NCBI RefSeq assembly: GCF_014217605.1
Contig: NZ_CP043639.1
Span: 1,015,501 to 1,079,500 of the forward strand
DNA: 64,000 nucleotides
Direction of reading: 5' to 3'
From: Sphingomonas sp. NBWT7
GTDB lineage: Bacteria; Pseudomonadota; Alphaproteobacteria; Sphingomonadales; Sphingomonadaceae
Part shown: positions 51,256 to 59,474 of the stretch, piece after piece
Position numbering within the stretch: the first letter of the stretch is position 1
Layout: each line of letters begins with the position of its first letter
Made by a program: the position numbers and the translations under genes
The notes under the pieces: model-generated
Database searches by the model: none
What the model was told of the DNA's origin: nothing
What the model saw: the letters and a program-made list of their open reading frames with translations, nothing else

Positions 51256-53073
51256 TCACTCGACGGTAACCGACTTCGCCAGATTGCGCGGCTGATCGAC
51301 GTCGGTGCCTTTCGCCACGGCGACGTGATAGGCGAGAAGCTGCACCGGTACGGCATAGACCAGCGGCGCGATCAGCGGGTGCACCTTGGGCATCTCGATC
51401 GTGGCGATGGTGTTCTCACCTGCCTGCGCGATACCCTCGGCGTCGGAGATCAGCACCACCTGCGCGCCGCGCGCCTGCGCCTCCTGCATGTTGCTCACCG
51501 TCTTGTCGAACAGCGGCCCCGAGGGCGCGATGACGATAAGCGGAACCTGATCGTCGATCAGCGCGATCGGGCCGTGCTTCATCTCACCCGACGCGTAACC
51601 TTCGGCGTGAATGTAACTGATTTCCTTGAGTTTCAATGCGCCTTCCAGCGCCAGCGGAAACTCCGGGCCACGGCCAAGGTAAAGCACGTCCCGCGCCGCC
51701 GCGATCTTGGGCGCCATCTGCTCGATGTCCTGATCGTGCGCCAGCGCGAGGCTCATCGCTTCCGGCACCTGCTGAAGATGCCCGACGACGTCCGCCTCGT
51801 CAGCCAGCCGGCCCTTGGCGCGCGCCAGATTGGTCGCCAGCGCCGCCATCACCGCCAACTGGCAGGTGAAGGCCTTGGTCGATGCAACGCCGATCTCCGG
51901 GCCGGCGTGGGTCGGTAGCAGGAGGTCGACCTCGCGCGCCATCGAGCTGGTCGGCACGTTGATGATCCCGCCCGTGGTGACGTTGCCTGCCTTCATGTGG
52001 CGCAGCGCAGCCAGCGTATCGGCGGTCTCGCCCGACTGCGAGATCACCAGCCCAAGGGTATTGGGCAGCAGCACTGGATCGCGGTAGCGATACTCGCTCG
52101 CGACATCGACCTCGACGGGGATGCGCGCGAGCTGCTCGATCCAGTATTTTCCGATCATGCCGACGTAGCTGGCGGTCCCGCAGGCGACGATGACCACGCG
52201 CTCGACGGTGGAAAGGTCGAACTCCATGTCAGGGAGCGCGACCTTCGCCTCGAGCGGCCGCAAGTACGAGCGCAGCGTCTGCGCGACGACGACGGGCTGT
52301 TCGTAGATCTCCTTTTGCATGAAGTGGCGATGATTACCCTTATCGATCATCTGCCCCGACGCGCCGGAGTTGACGATCGGCCGCTCGACACGCTGATTGT
52401 CGCGATCGTAGATCTCGACGGCATCGCGCGTGATGGCGACCCAGTCGCCCTCCTCGAGATACGCGATCCGCTGCGTCAACGGCGCGAGCGCGAGCGCGTC
52501 CGACCCCAGGAAGTTCTCGCCCTCGCCGAACCCCACGGTCAGCGGCGCGCCGAGCCGCGCGCCGAGCAGCAGATCGGGATGCGTACGAACCATCACGCCC
52601 AGCGCGAACGCGCCGTGGAGGCGCGGCAGCACAGCGGCGAGAGCGGCGCGCGGCTCGGCCCCGCCTTCCACCTCGCGCGCAATCAGATGCGCCACCACTT
52701 CGGTATCGGTCTGACTGCGGAACTCGCGGCCCTCGGCGATCAGCTCGTCGCGCAGCGGCTTGAAGTTCTCGATGATGCCGTTGTGCACGATCACCACGTC
52801 GCCAACGATATGCGGATGCGCGTTGTCGACTGTCGGCGCGCCGTGCGTCGCCCAGCGCGTATGCGCGATCCCGCTGTCGCCCGGCAGCGGATCCTCGGCG
52901 AGCCGCTGCGCCAGATTCTTCAACTTGCCCGGCGCGCGGCGGCGTTCGAACGCGCCATCGTTGATGGTACAGATCCCGGCGGAATCATAGCCGCGATATT
53001 CCAGCCGCTTGAGCCCGTCGAGCAGCCGATCGGCAACCGGCCCCTGCCCCAATACCCCAACGATCCCACACAT
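51256..53073 (-). CDS. glmS: Glutamine-fructose-6-phosphate aminotransferase (isomerising)
   Basis: A 605-aa enzyme that makes glucosamine-6-phosphate. The N-terminal MCGIVGVLG has the catalytic Cys at residue 2; the glutaminase domain is followed by two SIS isomerase domains (VACGTASYVGMIGKYWIEQL and LYLGRGPEFPLALEGALKLK). The C-terminal LAKSVTVE is the family end. It directly follows glmU (start base right after the glmU stop codon), so the two amino-sugar genes form an operon. Confidence 0.98.
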   Translation of the reverse strand: MCGIVGVLGQGPVADRLLDGLKRLEYRGYDSAGICTINDGAFERRRAPGKLKNLAQRLAEDPLPGDSGIAHTRWATHGAPTVDNAHPHIVGDVVIVHNGIIENFKPLRDELIAEGREFRSQTDTEVVAHLIAREVEGGAEPRAALAAVLPRLHGAFALGVMVRTHPDLLLGARLGAPLTVGFGEGENFLGSDALALAPLTQRIAYLEEGDWVAITRDAVEIYDRDNQRVERPIVNSGASGQMIDKGNHRHFMQKEIYEQPVVVAQTLRSYLRPLEAKVALPDMEFDLSTVERVVIVACGTASYVGMIGKYWIEQLARIPVEVDVASEYRYRDPVLLPNTLGLVISQSGETADTLAALRHMKAGNVTTGGIINVPTSSMAREVDLLLPTHAGPEIGVASTKAFTCQLAVMAALATNLARAKGRLADEADVVGHLQQVPEAMSLALAHDQDIEQMAPKIAAARDVLYLGRGPEFPLALEGALKLKEISYIHAEGYASGEMKHGPIALIDDQVPLIVIAPSGPLFDKTVSNMQEAQARGAQVVLISDAEGIAQAGENTIATIEMPKVHPLIAPLVYAVPVQLLAYHVAVAKGTDVDQPRNLAKSVTVE

Positions 53074-54426
53074 TTAGCGAGCTTCCTTTCGCGCGCGCAT
53101 CACGTCGCGAAAGCGCGATGCCCAATTCTTCTTCGTCGTCTGTGGCGGCCGGACAAGCGCCAGCGCATCGGCCTCGACATCGGCGGTGATCGTCGATCCC
53201 GCCGCGATGATCGCGCCGTCGCCGATCGTCACCGGCGCGACCAGCGCGGTGTTCGAGCCGATGAAGGCGCCCGCCCCGATGACCGTCCGGTATTTCAGGA
53301 ACCCGTCGTAATTGCAGGTGATCGTGCCGGCGCCGATGTTCGCCCCGGCGCCGATCTCGGCATCGCCGAGATACGTCAGGTGATTGGCCTTGGCGCCCGC
53401 GCCCAGCACCGCTTTCTTCATTTCGACGAAGTTGCCGACGCGCGCGCCACGCTCCATCACTGCACCCGGCCGTAGCCGCGCGAACGGGCCGACCGAAGCG
53501 CCTGTGCCGACGCGCGCGCCTTCCAGATGGCTGAACGCATGGATCGTCGCGCCGTCGTCCACAGCGACGCCGGGTCCGAAGACGACGTTCGGCTCGATCA
53601 CGACGTCGCGGCCGAGCGTGGTGTCGTGGCTGAACCAGACGGTGTCCGGTGCGATCAGGCTGACGCCGTCAGCCATCGCGGCGGTGCGCCGGCGCTTCTG
53701 CCACTCGCCCTCGACCGCGGCGAGTTCACCACGGCTGTTAACCCCGGCTACCTCGTCTTCCGCCGTTTCGATCACTGCCGACGCGTTTCCGTCCGCGCCC
53801 GCGAGCATGACGATATCAGGGAGGTAATATTCGCCCGCGGCGTTGGCGTTGCCGATCCGTGCGAGCAACGCGAACAGTTGCTCGCCGCGCACCGCCATCA
53901 GGCCGGAGTTGCACAGCGTTTCGGCCCGCTCTTCGTCGGTCGCGTCCTTGAATTCGACCATCCGGTCGATCCGCCCGTCAGCGTCGGCGATCACACGGCC
54001 GTAGGCGCCGGCTTCGGCAGGGCGGAACCCGAGCACCGCCGCCGCCGGGGCGTCCGCCGCGTGCAACCGCTCGATCATCCGCCGCATCGTTGCCGCCGTC
54101 ACCAGCGGCACGTCGCCGTAGAGGATCAGTACATCACCGACGAATCCGTCGAGCGCGGCCTCAGCCTGCCGCACCGCATGGCCGGTGCCGAGTTGCTCAG
54201 CTTGGTGCGCGACATGTACGCCGAGCGGCGCGACGGCGCGCTCGACCTGCTCTCGGCCGGCGCCGACCACCACCACGGTCCGCTCGGGCTCGAGCGCGGC
54301 GACGCTGTCGAGCAGATGCAGCAGCATCGGCCGGCCGGCGAGCGGATGCAGCACCTTGTGCAGATCGGATTTCATGCGCGTGCCCTTGCCGGCGGCAAGG
54401 ACGATGGCGGCAAGCGGGCGGTTCAT
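53074..54426 (-). CDS. glmU: Bifunctional UDP-N-acetylglucosamine pyrophosphorylase/glucosamine-1-phosphate acetyltransferase
   Basis: A 450-aa enzyme that makes UDP-GlcNAc for peptidoglycan and lipopolysaccharide. The N-terminal uridylyltransferase domain begins IVLAAGKGTRMKSDLHKVLH; from about residue 250 a left-handed beta-helix of hexapeptide repeats (VVIEPNVVFGPGVAVDDGAT and similar) forms the acetyltransferase. The tail IITADVEADALALVRPPQ is typical. Its stop abuts the glmS ATG. Confidence 0.97.
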   Translation of the reverse strand: MNRPLAAIVLAAGKGTRMKSDLHKVLHPLAGRPMLLHLLDSVAALEPERTVVVVGAGREQVERAVAPLGVHVAHQAEQLGTGHAVRQAEAALDGFVGDVLILYGDVPLVTAATMRRMIERLHAADAPAAAVLGFRPAEAGAYGRVIADADGRIDRMVEFKDATDEERAETLCNSGLMAVRGEQLFALLARIGNANAAGEYYLPDIVMLAGADGNASAVIETAEDEVAGVNSRGELAAVEGEWQKRRRTAAMADGVSLIAPDTVWFSHDTTLGRDVVIEPNVVFGPGVAVDDGATIHAFSHLEGARVGTGASVGPFARLRPGAVMERGARVGNFVEMKKAVLGAGAKANHLTYLGDAEIGAGANIGAGTITCNYDGFLKYRTVIGAGAFIGSNTALVAPVTIGDGAIIAAGSTITADVEADALALVRPPQTTKKNWASRFRDVMRARKEAR

Positions 54427-54488
54427 CCGCGCGCCTGTGCCACCAGATGCTTGCCATTTCCATAGCTTGTCGCCACCGCTTCCGCGCG

Positions 54489-55160
54489 ATGGCCCGCTTA
54501 CCCTTTGACATCGTCGGCTTCGACCTCGACGGCACGCTTCTCGACACCAGCGGCGATCTTGCCGCCGCGGTCAATTATGCGCTGGCACAGGACGGCCGCC
54601 CTCCGCTGTCGGTCGCCGCAATCAAGCCAATGATCGGTGGTGGGGCGCGGCACATGCTGGCGCAAGGGCTGACAGCGACGGGGGGCGGCGACGATGCGCT
54701 GCTCGATCGGCTGCACCGCATCCTGCTCGATCATTACCAGGCGAACATCTGCGTGCTTACCGCGCCCTATCCCGGCGCAGTCGCCGCGCTCGACGCGATC
54801 GCGGCGCGCGGCGCGCGGGTGGCGGTGGTGACCAACAAGCTGGAAGGTTTCGCGCTGGAGGTCCTGCGCGGTGTCGGCCTTATCGATCGCCTCGCCTGCG
54901 TCATTGGCGGCGACACGATGGGGCCCGGGAATGCCAAGCCGTCGCCCTTACCGATCCAGGCGATGATCGAGCGGTCGGGCGGTGGGCACGCGGTGTTCGT
55001 CGGCGATTCGATCTACGACGTGTCGGCCGCGCACGCTGCCGGCGTTCCCGCGATCGCCTGCCGCTTCGGCTTTCTGATGCAGCCGGTCGAGGAGCTCGGC
55101 GCTGAGGCGATCATCGACCACTTTGACGATCTGGTGCCGACGCTCGAGCGGTTCGCATGA
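54489..55160 (+). CDS. gph: Phosphoglycolate phosphatase-like HAD hydrolase
   Basis: A 223-aa HAD-superfamily phosphatase. The start MARLPFDIVGFDLDGTLLDT places the nucleophile Asp motif DLDGT near the N-terminus; motif II is VVTNK and motif IV is FVGDSIYD. The cap domain looks like the Gph type. It removes phosphate from phosphoglycolate formed during DNA repair; related sugar phosphatases cannot be excluded. Its stop overlaps the next ATG (ATGA). Confidence 0.87.
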   Translation: MARLPFDIVGFDLDGTLLDTSGDLAAAVNYALAQDGRPPLSVAAIKPMIGGGARHMLAQGLTATGGGDDALLDRLHRILLDHYQANICVLTAPYPGAVAALDAIAARGARVAVVTNKLEGFALEVLRGVGLIDRLACVIGGDTMGPGNAKPSPLPIQAMIERSGGGHAVFVGDSIYDVSAAHAAGVPAIACRFGFLMQPVEELGAEAIIDHFDDLVPTLERFA

Positions 55161-55513
55161 GCGCCATGCATCGCGGAGGTTGGCAGCTGCTACTACTCGG
55201 CGCGACGCTTTTTGCCGTGACGATGGCGGTCCTTCCCCATCCGCCGCACGTGCCGATCGACGGCGACAAATATCAGCATATGCTGGCGTTCGGCACGCTC
55301 ACGGTACTGGCGGTCGCCGCCTATCCTGCCACCCCGCTGCTGCGGATCGGTGAGCGCCTGTCGTTCCTCGGCGCGATGATCGAAGTCGTCCAGTCGATCC
55401 CGGCGCTGCACCGCGACTGCGACATCATGGACTGGATCGCCGATACCGCGATCATCGCCGGCGTCCTGGTGGTCGTCGCGCTCAGCCGCCGGCGGCGCCG
55501 CGTTGCCACTTGA
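55157..55513 (+). CDS. VanZ-like small membrane protein
   Basis: A 118-aa inner-membrane protein with three to four hydrophobic helices. The pattern IDGDKYQHMLAFGTLTVLAV followed by FLGAMIEVVQSIPALHRDCD and IMDWIADTAIIAGVL resembles the VanZ family, where DK..H and the E..Q...D pair are conserved. The function of VanZ-like proteins is mostly unknown. It is coupled to gph (ATGA); its 3' end overlaps the end of the convergent nucleotidyltransferase-fold gene by 32 nt. Confidence 0.7.
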   Translation: MSAMHRGGWQLLLLGATLFAVTMAVLPHPPHVPIDGDKYQHMLAFGTLTVLAVAAYPATPLLRIGERLSFLGAMIEVVQSIPALHRDCDIMDWIADTAIIAGVLVVVALSRRRRRVAT

Positions 55514-56510
55514 TCCATAGATGCCGGGCGAGCAGCGCCGGCGGCATGCGCATCCAGTGCGACCGGACGTAGAACGCCAGCCGCGTCGCCGGGCGCGTCC
55601 CCCTGCCCCAGCCGTCGCGGGCGAGCAGGCGGCGGATGAACAGCCGGTCGGTGGCTGTCGCACGTCGCCAAGCCGCGGGCACCGGCGTCCGGAACAAGGC
55701 GTGACTCAATCGCAGCGCGCGCGCGACGACTGGCTCCGCATCATGTTCCGCCGCGCGCGCCGCCAGCTTCAGCCAAAACGTCTCGTCGCCGTTGCGGAAC
55801 TCGCGCAGCAGGCGGTCGATGTCCCACAGGTTGCGCAGCCCGCCGCTGAGATCGCCATCGGCGAAGAGGTGGATCGCCGCGTGGATCACAATATCCTCGG
55901 CCGAAAGCATCGCGAGGCCGTTACCGAGCGGTACGGCCGCAGCGATCAGCTTATCGGCATCCGGTGACAGCCGCGCGGTCGGCGGCAGGATGGTATGATG
56001 CACGTCGATCATGCGGTCGCGCTCGGGATGGAGCATTGGGGGCAGTTCGTGCATCCAGCGCCGGTAATAGGCGTCGTCGTACGGATCGGGCTTGACCCAC
56101 ATCCATCCGCCGGCGAGCAACGCCTGCTCCGCGACGTCCAGCATCGGCCGCGGTACCAGAATGTCGAGATCGCCGATCGATCTTCCCTGCCCCGCGTCGA
56201 GCCCGGCAGCGACAAACGCCGTTCCCTTCAGCAGGATCAGCGGCGCGACGACACCCGCGAGCGCACGGCGCCCCATCTCCGCCTCCCACAGCGCCTGTCG
56301 CCTGCCCTCGAGCGCGGTTGCGCGCGCCCCGTCGAGAACCGACAGGACGCTTGGCGGCAGATCCATACCCGCCAGTCGTATCGCGAGCGTGCCGATCAGT
56401 TGCTCGGCGCGCGCTACTGCAAGGATTTCGGTCCATGCACCCGGCCCGACCGTCCCGGCTTGGGCGGGATCGATGAGCAGCGCGACGAGCCTCGCCGCCG
56501 CGATCACCAC
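55482..56510 (-). CDS. Nucleotidyltransferase-fold protein of the NTP_transf_5 family
   Basis: A 342-aa protein with the NTP_transf_5 fold. The central segment LILLKGTAFVAAGLDAGQGR and then SIGDLDILVPRP gives the GS-like/DxD pattern of the nucleotidyltransferase superfamily (Asp-x-Asp in DLDILV). The C-terminal half is alpha-helical and Arg-rich. The start is GTG 56510 or GTG 56507, overlapping the kinase gene upstream. It is the last gene of the HPr-rel-A cassette. The nucleotide donor and target are unknown. Confidence 0.8.
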   Translation of the reverse strand: MVIAAARLVALLIDPAQAGTVGPGAWTEILAVARAEQLIGTLAIRLAGMDLPPSVLSVLDGARATALEGRRQALWEAEMGRRALAGVVAPLILLKGTAFVAAGLDAGQGRSIGDLDILVPRPMLDVAEQALLAGGWMWVKPDPYDDAYYRRWMHELPPMLHPERDRMIDVHHTILPPTARLSPDADKLIAAAVPLGNGLAMLSAEDIVIHAAIHLFADGDLSGGLRNLWDIDRLLREFRNGDETFWLKLAARAAEHDAEPVVARALRLSHALFRTPVPAAWRRATATDRLFIRRLLARDGWGRGTRPATRLAFYVRSHWMRMPPALLARHLWIKWQRGAAGG

Positions 56511-57352
56511 AAGTCCTCGATCATCGCCGCCGCCGATGCCGTATCGGGATAATCGATCGCCGCACGCGTCACATCGCGCACCAAGCGCGTCAGCGCGTCG
56601 AACCCCCGTTCGCCGAGCCCGACGTAGTTGGTCGACGCCTGCGTCAGCCGAACGAACGCCTCGCCCGCCCCCACGGCGCGCGTTTCCGCCGCGCGGCCGA
56701 ATTGCGGGAACAGCAGCAGCATCGGCTTTACCGCCTCGGTCATGGCCGCGATAGCTTCGGGCTGCGGCAGCAGATGGCGGATGTCACCCTTCGGCGTACC
56801 TGTCAGCAGCGGCCCGAACGTCGCATCGGGCAGCGCTGCTCGCGCCACCCCGATCGCCGCATTCTTCAAGCTCACCGGCCGGGGAAAGGGGTGCACGAGC
56901 CCGGTCGCGGGATCGATCAGCACGAACTCGTCGGCGAGCAGCCGCCAACCGCGCGTCTGCAGCAGTGCGGCGAGCGTCGACTTCCCCGCGCCCGACTCGC
57001 CCGTCATGATCACGGCCCGCCCCTTGCGCGCGACCGCTGCGGCGTGAAGCAGCAGGAACCGCCGCTGGCCGAGCGCCATCTGCAGGTTCATTCCCATTTC
57101 CGCGGCGAGCAGACCGTGCCGCAACGGCAGCGGCGCAGCGTCGGGTATCGCATAGTCGCCCGCGATCGTCACAGACGGGCGGACCCAGCGTCGCCACGGT
57201 CTTGAGGCTTCGAGCCGCACGGTAAAGTCGGGCACACCGTCGAGGCGTGGGTAGTCACGATAGAGCGCTTGCAGTGCCGCGATCGGCGCGCGCCATTCGG
57301 ACCCTACGCGAAAGCCGATCGGGCCGACGCGAACCGCGAAGCGATGTCTCAT
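56504..57352 (-). CDS. HprK-related kinase A
   Basis: A 282-aa protein of the HPr-kinase-like family (HPr-rel-A system). The start MRHRFAVRVGPIGFRVG overlaps the PqqD gene stop (ATGA). The P-loop is MTGESGAGKSTLAALLQ (about residues 117-133), followed by ADEFVLIDPATG and a Pro-rich loop near HPFPRPVSLK, matching the kinase fold of HprK. The substrate is probably not HPr itself because no PTS gene is around. It overlaps the downstream gene by 7 nt. Confidence 0.87.
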   Translation of the reverse strand: MRHRFAVRVGPIGFRVGSEWRAPIAALQALYRDYPRLDGVPDFTVRLEASRPWRRWVRPSVTIAGDYAIPDAAPLPLRHGLLAAEMGMNLQMALGQRRFLLLHAAAVARKGRAVIMTGESGAGKSTLAALLQTRGWRLLADEFVLIDPATGLVHPFPRPVSLKNAAIGVARAALPDATFGPLLTGTPKGDIRHLLPQPEAIAAMTEAVKPMLLLFPQFGRAAETRAVGAGEAFVRLTQASTNYVGLGERGFDALTRLVRDVTRAAIDYPDTASAAAMIEDLW

Positions 57353-57615
57353 GCCCGCTCGATCAATCCGGCGACGGTGAGCGCGTCGAGCGTTTCCAGA
57401 AGCGCGGTACGGCCGCCCTCGACCAGCTCGAACGTCTGCTCCACCGCGTCCAGCGTCAGCCACCGCCCGCCGAGCGCGTCGAGCAGGTCGAGCGTCGTCG
57501 GCGCGATAAGATGCGTGATCCCCGACGCGCGGTGGAAGACCGCCGTCAGGTCGTCGAGCGCGACGATCGCCAATCCGTCCGCTGGCGGCGCGCGATAGCG
57601 CGTCGCGCCGGCCAT
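57349..57615 (-). CDS. PqqD-family peptide chaperone of the HPr-rel-A system
   Basis: An 88-aa protein with the PqqD winged-helix fold, a class that binds ribosomally made peptides for modification enzymes. The start MAGATRYRAPPADGLAIVAL lies 1 nt after the Tat protein's stop; the segment LDDLTAVFHRASGITHLIAP and LLDALGGRWLTLDAVEQTFE fits the family. Its stop overlaps the kinase ATG. Its presence suggests that a peptide or small protein is the true target. Confidence 0.83.
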   Translation of the reverse strand: MAGATRYRAPPADGLAIVALDDLTAVFHRASGITHLIAPTTLDLLDALGGRWLTLDAVEQTFELVEGGRTALLETLDALTVAGLIERA

Positions 57616-57616
57616 C

Positions 57617-58036
57617 CTACTTGCGCGGCATCTGCAGCGAGGCGAAGCAGGTGAACCCCGCCGATCCGCTGCGCAGGCTCTGAACGTATTTGAGATAGGC
57701 ACGGCTGCGCTCGTAATCGACGCCGGGAAGCGTGCCCCCGGTCGCTAGGGCGCGACGGACGTCCTCGCCCTTCAGCGGACGACCCGGCGGCGCGAACGCA
57801 CCCTGCGTCCCCGCGGGCACCACCTTGCCGTCCTTGTTGATATACCCGCCGGTGCGGCCCGGATCGGGCACCGGGATCTCGCACGTTAGGATCGATCCAT
57901 ACGCCTGCGCCATCGCCGGGCGGATCGAGACGACCGCGACCGCGCCGACCGCGCCAAGCCGCAGCACACGTCGGCGCTGCGGCGCGACGGGATCGTCTTG
58001 GCTTTCGGGTTCGCTCATCGGACGCTTATCCACCAT
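57617..58036 (-). CDS. Small Tat-exported protein, candidate substrate of the HPr-rel-A system
   Basis: A 139-aa protein. The start MVDKRPMSEPESQD is chosen because GGAAGG lies about 6 nt upstream. A twin-arginine-like signal RRRVLRLGAVGAVAVVSIRP leads to a cleavage site near AMAQA. The mature part has Cys in ILTCEIPVP and GFTCFASLQ, a Gly/Pro loop (DPGRTGGYINKDGKVVPAGT), and no domain known to me. It is the first gene of the cassette, ahead of the PqqD, kinase and transferase genes, which makes it a plausible modified product. This role is inferred from order only. Confidence 0.7.
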   Translation of the reverse strand: MVDKRPMSEPESQDDPVAPQRRRVLRLGAVGAVAVVSIRPAMAQAYGSILTCEIPVPDPGRTGGYINKDGKVVPAGTQGAFAPPGRPLKGEDVRRALATGGTLPGVDYERSRAYLKYVQSLRSGSAGFTCFASLQMPRK

Positions 58037-58195
58037 TTCGCCCTTCCATAATCCTAATGCGGACACAAGAAGCCCCGCAGCGGCGTTCCGATGCGGGACG
58101 TTAACCATCGTCGCGCGCGCGACTGTCGTTGCTCGCGCGGCCGTGCCATAGCCGCCGCGCAGATCAGGGCGGGCCGGGCAAGGAACTTAAGCGAC

Positions 58196-59425
58196 ATGGG
58201 CGAGATCATCTCTCCGCGTGGCTGGACCGCGATGAGCATCGTTCTGGTGACGGCGCTCGCCGTGGCGTTGATCGGCGCAGGGCTCGACGCCGTCGCGCTC
58301 GTCGTAGTCGGCGGCGCGGCGGCGGTGCTCGCCACGACCGCCGGGCGCCGACCCGACGTCGAGCCGGACGCACTCATGCCCGCCCCAAGCCACGAGCAAC
58401 CTGCGCCGCTCCTCGACGCGCTTGCCGATCCGCTGCTCGTCCTCGCCGGATCGCGCGTGACCGCCGCGAACAGTGCCGCGCTCGCCCTGCTGGGCACGCA
58501 TATCGTGGGCGAAGACACGCGCACCGTGATCCGCCATCCGGCGGCCACGGCGGCACTGGCGGGCGACGATGACGAAGGAGCGGTCGAACTCGTCGGTCTG
58601 GGCACCGCCGACCAGCGCTGGGAGATGCGCGTCGCGCCGCTCGACGGGGGGCGCCGACTGGTCCATCTCGTCGATCGCAGCGGCAGCCACGCCGCCGAGC
58701 GGATGCGAGTCGATTTCGTCGCCAACGCGAGCCACGAACTGCGCACGCCGCTCGCCTCGATCCTCGGCTACGTCGAGACGCTATCAGACGCGGCCGGCGA
58801 AGATCCTGCGATCCGCGCGCGCTTCCTCAAGATCGTGTTCGACGAGGCGCGTCGCATGGAGCGACTGGTCGACGATCTGATGAGCCTGTCGCGGATCGAA
58901 GCGGACAAGTTTCGTGCACCGTCGGAGGCGGTCGACCTCGCGGCGCTGGTGGACGAAACGCGCGACGCGCTGGCGGACGGACACGACGGGCGCGGCCGCG
59001 ACATCATCCTCGAGCATGAACCGGCCCCGATCCCGGTGCTCGGCGACCGCGTTCAACTCTCCCAATTGCTTCACAACCTCATCGGCAACGCGATGAAATA
59101 CGGGCGAGCGGGCACACCGATCCGGGTCTCGCTAACGCATGGCGGTGACGTCGTCCGCCTCGTCGTCGCCGATCAGGGCGAAGGCATCGCGCCCGAGCAT
59201 ATTCCGCGGCTGACCGAGCGTTTCTACCGCGTCGATCCCGGCCGCAGCCGCTCAGTCGGCGGCACCGGCCTCGGTCTCGCGATCGTCAAGCACATCGTCG
59301 AGCGGCATCGCGGGCGGTTCGACATCACCAGCCGCCCGAACGAAGGCACGCGCGTCACGGTCACCCTGCGCACGCCCTCCGCGGCGGCGCGCGCACCCGC
59401 CGCCACGGGTGTCATTAACCGGTAA
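58196..59425 (+). CDS. phoR: Phosphate regulon sensor histidine kinase
   Basis: A 409-aa two-component sensor with one N-terminal helical anchor (about residues 10-45). A PAS-like region follows (about 70-160). The H-box is FVANASHELRTPLASILGYV with the phospho-accepting His. The ATPase part has NLIGNAMKYG (N box), VVADQGEGIAPEHI (G1) and GGTGLGLAIVKHIVERH (G2). Location in front of the pst genes supports PhoR. The response regulator gene is not in the window. A Pho-box-like repeat lies inside its 3' end. Confidence 0.9.
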   Translation: MGEIISPRGWTAMSIVLVTALAVALIGAGLDAVALVVVGGAAAVLATTAGRRPDVEPDALMPAPSHEQPAPLLDALADPLLVLAGSRVTAANSAALALLGTHIVGEDTRTVIRHPAATAALAGDDDEGAVELVGLGTADQRWEMRVAPLDGGRRLVHLVDRSGSHAAERMRVDFVANASHELRTPLASILGYVETLSDAAGEDPAIRARFLKIVFDEARRMERLVDDLMSLSRIEADKFRAPSEAVDLAALVDETRDALADGHDGRGRDIILEHEPAPIPVLGDRVQLSQLLHNLIGNAMKYGRAGTPIRVSLTHGGDVVRLVVADQGEGIAPEHIPRLTERFYRVDPGRSRSVGGTGLGLAIVKHIVERHRGRFDITSRPNEGTRVTVTLRTPSAAARAPAATGVINR

Positions 59426-59442
59426 CGCTGGTGTCACACAGG
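59410..59442 (+). promoter_or_regulatory. Pho-box-like triplet before the pst operon
   Basis: TGTCA occurs at 59410 and 59432, 22 bp apart, with the degenerate unit GGTAA at 59421, giving three 11-bp steps (TGTCATTAACC, GGTAACGCTGG, TGTCACACAGG). PhoB boxes are 11-bp-spaced repeats of CTGTCAT. It overlaps the end of phoR, 33 nt before the pstS start. Likely a PhoB site for the pst operon. Confidence 0.55.
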
Positions 59443-59474
59443 CGCGGCGTCGCCTCGGTGCGACGGATACCGGG

